Assembly (NCBI RefSeq): GCF_000342005.1
Contig: NZ_AOHO01000074.1
Span: 124,001-188,000, forward strand
Source: Amycolatopsis decaplanina DSM 44594
Lineage (GTDB): Bacteria; Actinomycetota; Actinomycetes; Mycobacteriales; Pseudonocardiaceae
Length of the DNA stretch: 64,000 bases
Direction of reading: 5' to 3'
The notes beneath the pieces were generated by a model that was not told the DNA's origin, did not search any database, and saw nothing but the letters and a program-made list of their open reading frames with translations. Shown here one piece after another: positions 17,589-26,757 of this stretch; positions within the stretch are counted from its first letter, which is position 1; each line of letters opens with the position of its first letter. The position numbers were made by a program, and so were the translations under genes.

Positions 17589-18728
17589 GTGACGAGCGTG
17601 CGCGAAAAATCACCCCTGACGGTCGTCGGGATCGGGACCGACGGCTGGCCCGGTCTGTCCTCGCAGGCCAGGGAAGCGGTGTTGAACGCCGACGTGGTCG
17701 TGGGCTCGCCGCGTCAGCTCGCGTACCTGCCGGCCGGGATGAAAACCGCGCCCTGGCCGAGCCCGCTCCTTCCCGGCCTGGACGACTTCCTCGCCGAGCG
17801 GGAAGGCCGTGTCTGCGTGCTGGCCAGCGGCGATCCGCTGTTGTCCGGCATCGGCACGACGCTGATCCAGCGCGGCTACGACGTCGAGGTCCTGCCCGCG
17901 CTGTCGTCGGTGACGCTCGCCCGCGCGAGGCTCGGCTGGTCGGCCGAGGAGACCGAGGTGGTCACGGTCGTCGGCCGCGCGATCGCGCGGGTGAGCCGCG
18001 CGCTCGCACCGGGGCGGAGGATCCTCGTCCTCGGCGCGAACGCCGAAGACCTGCTCGGCCTGCTCAAAGCCCGCGGCTACGGCAAGAGCCGCGTCACCGC
18101 GCTGTCCGACCTCGGCGGCCCCGACGAACGTGTCGGCCCCGGCTCGCTGACCGTGTTCGCCATCGAGGCCGACGGCCCGGCGCTGCCGCTGACCGGCCTG
18201 CCGGACGACGCCTTCGAGCACGCCGGCCAGCTCACCAAACGCGACCTCCGCGCGTCCGCGCTGGCCAGGCTCGCTCCGTCGCCGGGCGAACTGCTGTGGG
18301 ACGTCGGCGCTGGAGCGGGCAGCGTCGGGATCGAGTGGTCCCGCGTGCATCCGCTGAACCGGGCGATCGCGATCGAACGCCTCCCGGAGCGAGCCGCCCG
18401 GATCACCCGGAACGCGCACGCGCTCGGCGTCCCGGAACTCGACGTGGTGATCGGGGCGGCGCCCGAAGCACTCGAAGGACTGGCCAGGCCGCACGCGATC
18501 TTCGTCGGCGGCGGGCTGACCGTGCCCGGTGTCCTGGACGCCTGCCTGGCGACCGGCGCACGGATCGTCGCGCACGGCGTGACCCTCGAATCCGAACAAG
18601 CCCTCGCCCGCGCGTACGGCGAACACGGCGGGGAGCTGATCCGCGTCGGCGTCGAACAGGCGGCGCCGCTGGGCGGGTTCACCGGCTGGACCCCGGCGCG
18701 AGCCGTGACCCAATGGAGCAAACCTTGA
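17589..18728 (+). CDS. cobL: Precorrin-6Y C5,15-methyltransferase (decarboxylating), CbiE-CbiT fusion
   Basis: About 379-aa fusion. The N-terminal CbiE-like tetrapyrrole methyltransferase half (VVGIGTDGWPGLS at residues 11-23, LASGDPLLSGIG) is followed by a CbiT-like Rossmann half (WDVGAGAGSVGIEWSR, IFVGGGLTVPGVL). It methylates C5 and C15 and decarboxylates the C12 acetate. GTG 17589 is taken as start; GTG 17598 is three codons later and also possible. The frame upstream is a shadow of the chelatase gene. It overlaps cobM by 16 nt. Confidence 0.93.
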   Translation: MTSVREKSPLTVVGIGTDGWPGLSSQAREAVLNADVVVGSPRQLAYLPAGMKTAPWPSPLLPGLDDFLAEREGRVCVLASGDPLLSGIGTTLIQRGYDVEVLPALSSVTLARARLGWSAEETEVVTVVGRAIARVSRALAPGRRILVLGANAEDLLGLLKARGYGKSRVTALSDLGGPDERVGPGSLTVFAIEADGPALPLTGLPDDAFEHAGQLTKRDLRASALARLAPSPGELLWDVGAGAGSVGIEWSRVHPLNRAIAIERLPERAARITRNAHALGVPELDVVIGAAPEALEGLARPHAIFVGGGLTVPGVLDACLATGARIVAHGVTLESEQALARAYGEHGGELIRVGVEQAAPLGGFTGWTPARAVTQWSKP

Positions 18729-19486
18729 CAGTGCACTTCATCGGAGCCGGTCCCGGCGCGGCCGACCTCATCACCGTCCGGGGCCGTGACCTGCTCGGCC
18801 GCTGCGAAACCTGCCTGTACCCCGGCAGCATGACGCCGACAGCGCTCTTGGCGTACTGCCCGGACGACGCGACGCTCATCGACACCGCGAACCTCGACCT
18901 GCCCGCGATCGTCGCGCGCATGGTCGAGGCCCACGAGAAGGGCCACGAGATCGCACGGCTGTGCTCGGGCGATCCGTCGATCTACAGCGCGGTCGCCGAG
19001 CAGATGCGCCGTCTCGACGCGGCCGGCGTTCCCTACGACGTCACGCCGGGCGTGCCCGCGTTCGCCGCCGCCGCCGCGCTGCTCAACCGCGAACTGACCG
19101 TGCCGGAGGTCGGCCAGAGCCTGGTCATCACCCGCGCCCAAGCCCGGTCCACGGCCATGCCGCCGGGGGAAACGCTGGCGAACTTCGCGCGCACCGGCAC
19201 CACACTCGCGCTGCATCTGGCGATCAACCGCATCGAGCAAGTAGTCGACGAATTGCTGCCCTTTTATACAAAGGACAGTCCGGCGGCGGTCGTCGCGCTG
19301 GCGAGTCAGCCGGGTGAGCGGGTGCTCCGCGGCACCCTCGGCACCATCGCCGCCCAGTCCCGCGAGGCCGGGATCAGCCGCGCGGCGATGATCTTCGTCG
19401 GAGAAGTCCTCGCGGCTGAAGGATTTCCCGATAGCTTTCTCTACTCGGCCACCCGTGATCGCGCCAATCAACCGGAGTCCTTGTGA
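18713..19486 (+). CDS. cobM: Precorrin-4 C11-methyltransferase
   Basis: 257-aa SAM-dependent tetrapyrrole methyltransferase. Motifs in order: FIGAGPGAADLITVRG near residue 9, CLYPGSM, CSGDPSIYSAVAEQM and TPGVPAFAAAAALLNRELT. This set separates CobM/CbiF from the other corrin methylases. ATG 18713 lies inside the end of cobL and matches the family N-terminus. The stop overlaps the GTG of the next gene by 4 nt. Confidence 0.95.
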   Translation: MEQTLTVHFIGAGPGAADLITVRGRDLLGRCETCLYPGSMTPTALLAYCPDDATLIDTANLDLPAIVARMVEAHEKGHEIARLCSGDPSIYSAVAEQMRRLDAAGVPYDVTPGVPAFAAAAALLNRELTVPEVGQSLVITRAQARSTAMPPGETLANFARTGTTLALHLAINRIEQVVDELLPFYTKDSPAAVVALASQPGERVLRGTLGTIAAQSREAGISRAAMIFVGEVLAAEGFPDSFLYSATRDRANQPESL

Positions 19487-20478
19487 AGAGTCTGCGCTGG
19501 GGCCTGCTGGCCGCCGGGACGATCGCCGCCGAGTTCGCGGCGGGTGTCGAAGAAAGCAAGCACGGTGTCCTCGAAGCCGTCGCCGCGCGGTCCGGTGACC
19601 GGGCGGCCGAGTTCGCGAGCCGCTTCGAGATCCCGAAATGCTACGGCGCCTACGAAGACCTGCTCGCCGATCCGGACGTCGACGCGATCTACATCTCGAC
19701 GCCGCACCCGCTGCACGGCGAATGGGCGATCCGCGCGGCCGAAGCGGGCAAGCACATCCTGTGCGAGAAGCCGCTCACGATGTCCGTCGCCGAGGCCGAG
19801 AAGGTCATCGAAGCCGCCCGCGCCAACGACGTCTTCCTCATGGAGGCGTTCATGTACCGGCTGCATCCGCAGATCCGGCGACTGGCCGAGCTGATCTCCT
19901 GCGGTGCCATCGGCGAGGTCCGCGCCGTGGACGTCGCCTTCAGCTACAACTTTGCCGTCCCCCGGCTCACCGATCCCGCGCTGGGCGGCGGCGGGATCTT
20001 CGACGTCGGCTGTTACTGCACGTCACTCGCGCGGCTGGTCTCGCAGGCGGCGACCGGACAGGACGTCGTCGAGCCCGAAGAAGTGCTCGGGATGGCGAGG
20101 CTCGACGAGAACGGCGTCGACGAGGTCGCGTTCGGGCTGCTGCGGCTGCCGGGCGGGATCCTCGCGCAACTGGCCTGCGGTTTCCAGCTGACTCAGGACG
20201 ATCACATCCGCGTGTACGGATCGGAAGGGCAGCTGTACGTGCCGAAGCCGGCGTGGATCCACGAAATGCGCAGGCCGAAGACCTCGCAGATCGTCCTCAC
20301 GCCGGAAGGCGGCGAGTCCGAGGTGATCGAAGTCGAGGCGACTCAAGGACTCTTCGCTCGCGAAGCCGACCACGTCGCCACGCATCTCGACGACCGGCAA
20401 GCGCCCGAACTCACCTGGGCCGAGACGCTCGCGAACCTGCGCACGCTCGAACGGTGGCGCGCGGCCGTGGCCCGATGA
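19483..20478 (+). CDS. Gfo/Idh/MocA-family NAD(P)-dependent oxidoreductase within the cob operon
   Basis: 331-aa protein with the N-terminal Rossmann segment GLLAAGTIAAEFAAG (residues 6-20), the family EKPLTMS motif (about residues 94-100) and the C-terminal Gfo/Idh/MocA substrate domain (YRLHPQIRRL, GGIFDVGCYC). These enzymes usually oxidise or reduce sugars, inositols or biliverdin-like compounds. It is joined to cobM and cobK by 4-nt overlaps on both sides, so it is co-translated with corrin enzymes, yet no standard pathway step needs it. The family call is firm; its substrate is unknown. Confidence 0.85.
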   Translation: MKSLRWGLLAAGTIAAEFAAGVEESKHGVLEAVAARSGDRAAEFASRFEIPKCYGAYEDLLADPDVDAIYISTPHPLHGEWAIRAAEAGKHILCEKPLTMSVAEAEKVIEAARANDVFLMEAFMYRLHPQIRRLAELISCGAIGEVRAVDVAFSYNFAVPRLTDPALGGGGIFDVGCYCTSLARLVSQAATGQDVVEPEEVLGMARLDENGVDEVAFGLLRLPGGILAQLACGFQLTQDDHIRVYGSEGQLYVPKPAWIHEMRRPKTSQIVLTPEGGESEVIEVEATQGLFAREADHVATHLDDRQAPELTWAETLANLRTLERWRAAVAR

Positions 20479-21218
20479 CGCTGCTGATCCTGGGCGGCAC
20501 CGGCGAAGCACGCGAGCTCGCGAAGGAACTGGTGGCGCGCGGCGAGCACGTCGTGTCGTCGCTCGCGGGCCGCGTCGCGCGCCCGAAGCTGCCCGACGGC
20601 GAAGTCCGCGTCGGCGGCTTCGGCGGCCCGGAAGGTCTCGCGCGCTGGCTGACCGAGAACGACATCGACGCGGTGATCGACGCCACGCATCCCTTCGCCG
20701 AACGCATCGGCGCCAACGCGGCGGAAGCCGCCCGCGCGACGGGCACGCCGCTGCTCAGGCTCGCCAGGCCCGGCTGGACCGAACAGCCTGGCGACACCTG
20801 GCACTGGGCCGACGACCTCGGCCACGCCGCGCGGCTGCTCCCGGCACTCGGCGAACGCGTGTTCCTCACCAGCGGACGTCAAGGACTCGGCGCCTTCGCC
20901 GGGCTCGGCCTCTGGTTCCTGATCCGCTGCGTCGACCCGCCCGAGGCGCCGCTCCCCCGCCGTCACGAAGTCCTGCTCGACCGCGGGCCGTACACGGTGG
21001 AGAAGGAACGCGCGCTCATGGAGCGGCACGGCGTCGAGGTCCTCGTCACCAAGGACAGCGGTGGCGCGATGACCGCCGCGAAGCTCACCGCGGCCCGCGA
21101 GCTCGGTCTTCCGGTGGTCGTCGTCCGGCGGCCGCGACGGCCGGAAACGGCCAGCGTAACGACAGTTCAGGGCGCTATAACCTGGATCGGCCGCGAGACG
21201 AAGGGCAGCCCTGCGTAA
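20475..21218 (+). CDS. cobK: Precorrin-6A reductase
   Basis: 247-aa NADPH-dependent reductase converting precorrin-6A to dihydroprecorrin-6. Family motifs are LILGGTGEARELA (residues 4-16), DATHPFAERIGANAAEA, FLTSGRQGL and LVTKDSGGAMT. ATG 20475 overlaps the stop of the oxidoreductase gene (ATGA) and begins at the nucleotide-binding strand. The frame upstream is a shadow. Confidence 0.94.
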   Translation: MTLLILGGTGEARELAKELVARGEHVVSSLAGRVARPKLPDGEVRVGGFGGPEGLARWLTENDIDAVIDATHPFAERIGANAAEAARATGTPLLRLARPGWTEQPGDTWHWADDLGHAARLLPALGERVFLTSGRQGLGAFAGLGLWFLIRCVDPPEAPLPRRHEVLLDRGPYTVEKERALMERHGVEVLVTKDSGGAMTAAKLTAARELGLPVVVVRRPRRPETASVTTVQGAITWIGRETKGSPA

Positions 21219-21251
21219 GCCGTTCGGACCAGACCCGTTAGCGTTGCGCCG

Positions 21252-24200
21252 ATGCGTCTGATCGCTGTCACGCTGGGGTTGCTGTCCGCCTTGTGCGCAT
21301 TGGCTTTCCCCTTCCTGCCGGTGGTGCAGGACACAGCGGAGGTCGTCTGGCCAACGGGCGGCGACACCCGCTCCGTCAACGCGCCCTTGACCGGGTATTG
21401 GGCGCAGGACCTGCGTGTCGACCTGCCGTGCACGACCGTCCGGTCGCTGGACGCGCGTTCGCAGGGCCAGGCGCTGTTGTTCTCCACCGTGCCCGACGGC
21501 CGCACCGACCCGCGCGCGGGCAAGGGCGTCGGCCTGCAGCTGCGCATCGACAACGGCGTGCTGCTCGCCTCCAGCCAGGGTCAGCAGATCGTGCAGCAGC
21601 CGCTGCCTCCTCAGTCAATGTCACAGCACAACTGCGACGTCAAGCTCCGTGCGGACGCGAACCAGATGACGCTGACCGTCGCCGAGACCGTGGTGTTCCA
21701 CGCCGAGGGCGACGTCCGGCCGCGGCTGGTCGGGATCTACTCGTCGATCAACGCGGGCAAGGACCCGATCGCCGGCTTGCACGTCTCGGTCGTCCCGGAC
21801 ACCCGCTACCAGACCTCGCCGACCGTGCTGAAGTGGATCGTCGGCGTCATCGCGGCGCTGTCGTTCATCGGCTGCCTGATCGCGGTGTGGCGGATGGACT
21901 CCGGGTTCGCCCGCCGCGCGCCCCGCTGGGCGCCGGTCGGCTGGTGGCGGCTGACCGCCCGCGACGCGACGGTGATCATCGCGCTCGGCGCGTGGGTCTT
22001 CATCGGCCCGGTCACCTCGGACGACGGCTACATCCTCACGATGTCGAGAGTGGCCGAGGAGACCGGCTACCTCACGAACTATCACCGCTGGTTCGGCGTC
22101 GCCGAGGCGCCGTTCGGCTGGTTCTACCACGTGTATCAGCTGATGGCGCACGTCAGCACGGTGCCGCCGTGGATCCGGCTCCCGTCGTTCCTGCTCGGCG
22201 TGCTGAGCTGGCTGCTGATCAGCCGCGAGGTCATGCCGCGACTGGGCACCCAGGTCCGGATGAGCCGCGCGGCGGGCTGGGCCGCCGCCGCGGTGTTCCT
22301 GGTCTGGTGGATGCCGTTCAACAACGGTGTCCGGCCGGAACCGGTCGCCGCGCTGGGCTCGCTGCTGGCGATCTGCGCCGTCGAGCGCGCGCTGGTGACC
22401 CGCCGTCTGCTGCCGTTGTGCCTCGGGCTCACCGCCGCCGGGTTCACCCTGGCCGCGACGCCGACCGGGCTGATCGCGGTCGCGCCGTTCCTGGTCGCCG
22501 CGCGCCCGCTGTTCAAACTGGTCCGCCAGCGCGCCGAGAACGGCTGGCTGCCGGTGCTCGCGCCGGTGCTGGCCGCGGGGTTGCTGGTGCTGGTCGTGGT
22601 GTTCGCCGACCAGACCTTCGCCACCGTGCAGGAGGCGACCCGGATCCGCACCCTGGTCGGCCCGAACCTGTCGTGGTTCCAAGAACTCGCGCGCTATCAG
22701 CTGCTCTTCGAAAGCCTGCCGGACGGCTCCGTGCCACGCCGGTTCCCCGTGCTGCTGGTGCTGCTGTGCACCGGGACCTGCCTGGTGGTGCTGCTGCGCC
22801 GCGGCCGGATCCCCGGCGCCGCGCTCGGCCCCAGCCGCCGCCTGATCGGCACCGTCGCGCTGTTCTTCCTGCTGCTGGCGCTGACCCCGACCAAGTGGAC
22901 GCACCACTTCGGCGCGTTCGCCGCGGTCGGCGCGGCCATGGCGGCGCTGACCGCGCTGGCGACCAGTTCGACGGTGCTGAGGTCGAGGCGGAACCGGGCG
23001 GCGTTCCTCGCCGGGCTGCTCGTGGTCGGCGCGCTGGCCGCGACCGGGCCCAACTCGTACTGGTTCGTTTCGAAACTCGGCGTGCAGTGGACCGCCGTGG
23101 CGCCGTCGATCGGCGGGATCCCGCTGTCGACGATCCTGCTCGTCGCGGCCGCGATCTCCGGGATCTACGCGTTCGTGGAGAACGTCCGCGCGCACCGGCC
23201 GGGATTGCAGGCGGGACCGCAGGAAGGCCGGAGCCGATCGCTGCGGCTCGGTTCGCTCTCACTGGTGGCCGTCTGCGGTCTGATGGCCACGGGCGAGTTC
23301 GTCAGCATGGCGTGGGCGATCCACAACCAGCAGGGTTCCTACAGCCTCGGCGCCGCGAACTTCGGGCACCTGTTCGGCAAGAGCTGCAACCTCTCCGATC
23401 ACGTGATGGTGGAACGGGACGCCGCGACCAGCATCCTGCGGGCCCAGCCCGAACAGCGGACGGTGCCGGTGAAGAAGGAGGAGCCGCCCGCCGGGCAGAC
23501 CCCGCCGCTGCCCGATCCGGAGCAGGACAACGGCCGCGTGCAGACCGGATTCCACACCCGCGCGATCGACGACAAGGACCCGTTGGCCGAACCCCCGCAC
23601 GGCTTCAAACCCGACGAAGTCCCGATGTGGAGCAGCTTCCTCGACCCCGAAACGCGGGCCGGGCGGCTGCGCAGCGACTGGTACGCCCTCGCCGAAAAGC
23701 CCGCCGACGGCCAGATCGTGGTCGCCACCGCGGGCGCGGCCCGGCGGCCGACGTCGGTCAGCCTCGACTACGGCGTGAACACCAGCGAAGGCGTGAAGGT
23801 CGTCCGCAGCCAGTTCGTGCTGCCGCCGGGCGCCGGGACCAACGGCTGGAACGACACCCGGATCAACCTGCGCGACCTCCCCGCCGAGACGACGTCCGTG
23901 CGGATCAACATCGTCGACAACGACCTCACCGAGGACGGCTGGATCGCCGCGTCCGCGCCCCGCGTGCCGACGTTCACCACGCTGACCGAGAAGATCGCGG
24001 ACAAGCAGGTGTACGTCGACTGGCCCGCGTCGTTCGTCTACCCGTGCGTGCAGCCGGTGACCTCGCACGACGGCATCTCGAAGATGCCCGACTACCGGAT
24101 CACCGCCGGCGCCGTCGCCGACGAGGCGAACTGGGCGTCCAGCACCAACGGCGGTCCGATCGGCTGGCTCGAAGAGGTCGCGGCCGAACCCGAGGTGCCC

Positions 24201-24368
24201 AGCTACCTGATCGGCCAGCCGAGCCAGTCGTGGGGCCAGCTGCTGCAGGTCGAACCGTTCACCGAGGGGATCGCGCCGACGATCGTCCACGGCGAGAAGG
24301 TCGTCCCCGGCTGGTGGTCGCCGGGTCCGGGACCGCGGCAGCCGAACGGCAAGGACCCGACGCGCTAG
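21252..24368 (+). CDS. Arabinosyltransferase of the EmbA/B/C family
   Basis: 1038-aa integral membrane glycosyltransferase that would add arabinofuranose from decaprenyl-phosphoarabinose to cell-wall arabinogalactan or lipoarabinomannan. The N-terminal membrane segment (residues 1-22) is followed by a beta-rich periplasmic domain, the GT-C acidic loop motif SDDGYI (near residue 258), a block of many hydrophobic helices (about residues 270-685) and a large soluble C-terminal domain. Length and order match Emb proteins; EmbA, EmbB and EmbC cannot be told apart here. It starts 33 nt after cobK but is functionally unrelated. A nested palindrome follows its stop. Confidence 0.93.
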   Translation: MRLIAVTLGLLSALCALAFPFLPVVQDTAEVVWPTGGDTRSVNAPLTGYWAQDLRVDLPCTTVRSLDARSQGQALLFSTVPDGRTDPRAGKGVGLQLRIDNGVLLASSQGQQIVQQPLPPQSMSQHNCDVKLRADANQMTLTVAETVVFHAEGDVRPRLVGIYSSINAGKDPIAGLHVSVVPDTRYQTSPTVLKWIVGVIAALSFIGCLIAVWRMDSGFARRAPRWAPVGWWRLTARDATVIIALGAWVFIGPVTSDDGYILTMSRVAEETGYLTNYHRWFGVAEAPFGWFYHVYQLMAHVSTVPPWIRLPSFLLGVLSWLLISREVMPRLGTQVRMSRAAGWAAAAVFLVWWMPFNNGVRPEPVAALGSLLAICAVERALVTRRLLPLCLGLTAAGFTLAATPTGLIAVAPFLVAARPLFKLVRQRAENGWLPVLAPVLAAGLLVLVVVFADQTFATVQEATRIRTLVGPNLSWFQELARYQLLFESLPDGSVPRRFPVLLVLLCTGTCLVVLLRRGRIPGAALGPSRRLIGTVALFFLLLALTPTKWTHHFGAFAAVGAAMAALTALATSSTVLRSRRNRAAFLAGLLVVGALAATGPNSYWFVSKLGVQWTAVAPSIGGIPLSTILLVAAAISGIYAFVENVRAHRPGLQAGPQEGRSRSLRLGSLSLVAVCGLMATGEFVSMAWAIHNQQGSYSLGAANFGHLFGKSCNLSDHVMVERDAATSILRAQPEQRTVPVKKEEPPAGQTPPLPDPEQDNGRVQTGFHTRAIDDKDPLAEPPHGFKPDEVPMWSSFLDPETRAGRLRSDWYALAEKPADGQIVVATAGAARRPTSVSLDYGVNTSEGVKVVRSQFVLPPGAGTNGWNDTRINLRDLPAETTSVRINIVDNDLTEDGWIAASAPRVPTFTTLTEKIADKQVYVDWPASFVYPCVQPVTSHDGISKMPDYRITAGAVADEANWASSTNGGPIGWLEEVAAEPEVPSYLIGQPSQSWGQLLQVEPFTEGIAPTIVHGEKVVPGWWSPGPGPRQPNGKDPTR

Positions 24369-24390
24369 GGACAACTCGTCACTCGCGTGT

Positions 24391-24485
24391 CTGAACCCGT
24401 AACTCGCGTGATTGGAGGCGGAACTCGTGAGTTCCGCCTCCAACCACGCGAATGCGGTGCCTGATCACGCGAGTTACGGGTTCAG
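24391..24485. terminator. Nested palindrome between convergent emb and helR
   Basis: Outer arms of 22 bp are perfect (24391-24412 and 24464-24485, ctgaacccgtaactcgcgtg...). They enclose an inner perfect hairpin with 15-bp arms (24412-24426 and 24429-24443). The helR stop codon (24474-24476) is inside the right outer arm. It probably works as a bidirectional terminator. Confidence 0.7.
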
Positions 24486-26648
24486 GCCTGCCAGCGCGGT
24501 CGGCAGCGGGCCCTCGTGCAGCACCCCGAGCCGCTGTGTAGCGCGCGTGAGCGCCACGTAGAGCTCAGCCGCACCGCGCGGCCCGTCGGCCAGGATCCGC
24601 TCCGGGTCCACGACGAGAACGGCGTCGAACTCGAGCCCCTTCGTCTCCGACGCGGGCACCGTGCCCGGCATCCCGGGCGGCCCGATCACGACGCTGGTGC
24701 CTTCACGCCCGGCTTCGTCCTTGACGAACTCCTCGATGGCGCCTGCCAGGGAGTCCTCGGTGACCTTTCGCGCCCAAGGCCGGACACCGTTGGAACGGAC
24801 CGACTCCGGCGCACGGACGTCCGGCGCGAACTCGGCGAGCACCGAGGCGGCGACGGCCATGATCTCCGCCGGGGTGCGGTAGTTCACGGTCAGCGACCGG
24901 TAGACCCAGCGGCCCGGTACGTACGGCTCCAGCATCGCGTCCCACGACCGCGCCCCGGCCTCGGACCGGCGCTGCGCCAGATCGCCGACGACGGTGAACG
25001 ACCGGTTGGGACAGCGCCGCATCAGCACCCGCCAGTCCATTTCGGACAGTTCCTGTGCCTCGTCGACCACGACGTGCCGGTACGTCCAGTCCCGGTCCGC
25101 GGAGGCACGCTCGACGAGGCTACGGGTGTCGTGCTCGACGAACCGGTCGGCGAGTTCGTCGGCGAAGAGCAGGTTCTCCGCCGAGAGCATGACGTCCTCG
25201 TCCATCTCCTCGCGGTCGAGTTTCATCGTGTCGAGCACACCTTCGGCGTACTCGGCCTCGGCCTTCTTCTCCCGCGCGAGTGCCTTTTCCGCGGCCTGGT
25301 CCGCCGCTTTGTCGCGGCCGAGCAGGTCGACGAGTTCGTCGAGCAGCGGCATGTCCGACACCGTCCAGGCTTCCCCGTCGGCGCGCAGCAACGCCTGGTC
25401 CGCCCCCGCCGCGCGAAGCCGCTCCGAAGAGGAAAGGAGCGACCCCAGCAGGCTCTCGGGCGTCAAGATCGGCCAGAGCGCGTCGAGCGCGGCGGTGAAC
25501 GTCTCGCTCTCCGCCAGTTCCTTGAGCAGGTCCTTCCGCAGCCGCTCCCATTCGTCGCGGTCGTCCCGGCTGAGCCAGCCGCGGCCGATCCGCGCGATGG
25601 CCCGCTCGGTCAGGACGTAGGTGACGATGTCGGTGAACGTCCCGCGCGCCTCGTTGTGCGGCAGACCGCTCTTGCGAGCCTCGTCCCTGGCCCATTCCGC
25701 GGTCTCGGCGTCGATCCGGACGGTGACGTCGGCCAGGTCGATCAGCACCGGCTCCTCCGGCAGCCGCTGACGGTCGGCGACGGCGGCCTTGAGGACGTCC
25801 AGCATCTTCAGCGAACCCTTGAGCCGCGTCGCTTCGGAGCCGTCCTCGGCGGTGACGTGCTTGCCGGGGACGAAGTCGCCGGTGGTCATGAACACCACGT
25901 CGGTCTCGCCCAGTGACGGCAGGACCCGGCCGATGTGGTGGAGGAACGCAGGGTTCGGCCCCACCACGAGCACGCCGTGGCGTTCCATCCGCTCGCGCTG
26001 GGTGTAGAGCAGGTAGGCGACGCGATGCAGCGCCACCACGGTCTTCCCGGTGCCCGGCCCGCCCTCGATCACCAGCACACCGGGATGCTCGTGCCGGATG
26101 ATCTCGTCCTGCTCGGCCTGGATCGTCGCGACGATGTCGCGCATCCCCTCGCCCCGCGGCGCGTTGACGGCCGCGAGCAGCGCCGCGTCACCCTCCGCGT
26201 CGCCGCCGGGGCGGCCGAACACCTCGTCGGTGAAGCCGAGCACCTCACGCCCGTGCGTGTGGAACTGGCGGCGACGGCGCATCTTTTCCGGCGTCGCCGC
26301 GGTCGCGGTGTAGAACGGGCGCGCCGCAGGCGCCCGCCAGTCGAGCAGCACCGGTTCGTAGTCGTTCTCCTCGTCAAAGAGCCCGATGCGGCCGATATAG
26401 GAGGTCTCCCCCGCGAGACTGTCAAGCCTGCCGAAGCACAGGCCGTTGTCCACGACGTCCAGCCGCCGCGACTCCCTGGCCAGCGCGCGCACCTCGACGT
26501 CGCGTTCCATGGCCGTCCCGCCGGTTCCCCCCAGCGCGGCCTGGAACTCCCCCTTCACCCGGGCGCGTTCGGCGTCCAGGCGCGTGTAGAGCCCGGCGAC
26601 GTATTCGCGTTCGGACCGGAGCTCTTCTTCATGACCCTGAGTTGACAC
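24474..26648 (-). CDS. helR: HelD/HelR-type RNA polymerase recycling motor ATPase
   Basis: 724-aa superfamily 1 helicase-like ATPase. An N-terminal coiled-coil region (residues 1-60) precedes Walker A EGGPGTGKTVVALHR (about residues 205-219), a long non-helicase insertion, Walker B VVVDEAQELSEMDW and the C-terminal motif ETKGLEFDAVLVVDP. HelD-family proteins bind RNA polymerase and release it from stalled complexes. HelR members in actinomycetes also displace rifamycins and are preceded by a rifamycin-associated element. Such a motif lies 54 bp upstream of this ATG, which favours HelR over a generic UvrD-like helicase. Confidence 0.85.
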   Translation of the reverse strand: MSTQGHEEELRSEREYVAGLYTRLDAERARVKGEFQAALGGTGGTAMERDVEVRALARESRRLDVVDNGLCFGRLDSLAGETSYIGRIGLFDEENDYEPVLLDWRAPAARPFYTATAATPEKMRRRRQFHTHGREVLGFTDEVFGRPGGDAEGDAALLAAVNAPRGEGMRDIVATIQAEQDEIIRHEHPGVLVIEGGPGTGKTVVALHRVAYLLYTQRERMERHGVLVVGPNPAFLHHIGRVLPSLGETDVVFMTTGDFVPGKHVTAEDGSEATRLKGSLKMLDVLKAAVADRQRLPEEPVLIDLADVTVRIDAETAEWARDEARKSGLPHNEARGTFTDIVTYVLTERAIARIGRGWLSRDDRDEWERLRKDLLKELAESETFTAALDALWPILTPESLLGSLLSSSERLRAAGADQALLRADGEAWTVSDMPLLDELVDLLGRDKAADQAAEKALAREKKAEAEYAEGVLDTMKLDREEMDEDVMLSAENLLFADELADRFVEHDTRSLVERASADRDWTYRHVVVDEAQELSEMDWRVLMRRCPNRSFTVVGDLAQRRSEAGARSWDAMLEPYVPGRWVYRSLTVNYRTPAEIMAVAASVLAEFAPDVRAPESVRSNGVRPWARKVTEDSLAGAIEEFVKDEAGREGTSVVIGPPGMPGTVPASETKGLEFDAVLVVDPERILADGPRGAAELYVALTRATQRLGVLHEGPLPTALAGLNP

Positions 26649-26701
26649 AGACTCCCATTTCGCCAGGTTTCGGCTACGGCGAGTGAGTCTGAGGCATCAC
26701 C

Positions 26702-26722
26702 GGGGTCTTGTGGCAAGTCCCC
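26702..26722 (-). promoter_or_regulatory. Rifamycin-associated element (RAE)-like motif upstream of helR
   Basis: The sequence GGGGTCTTGTGGCAAGTCCC (plus a final C) is an imperfect dyad with the core CTTG-N3-CAAG. It closely resembles the published RAE consensus GGGGCTTGCGGCAAGGCCC found before rifamycin-inactivating and helR genes. It lies 54 bp from the helR start, on the promoter side. The match is by eye from memory of the consensus. Confidence 0.65.
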
Positions 26723-26757
26723 CCATGCGCTATATGTTTATTACGGAGAGAGTTGCT

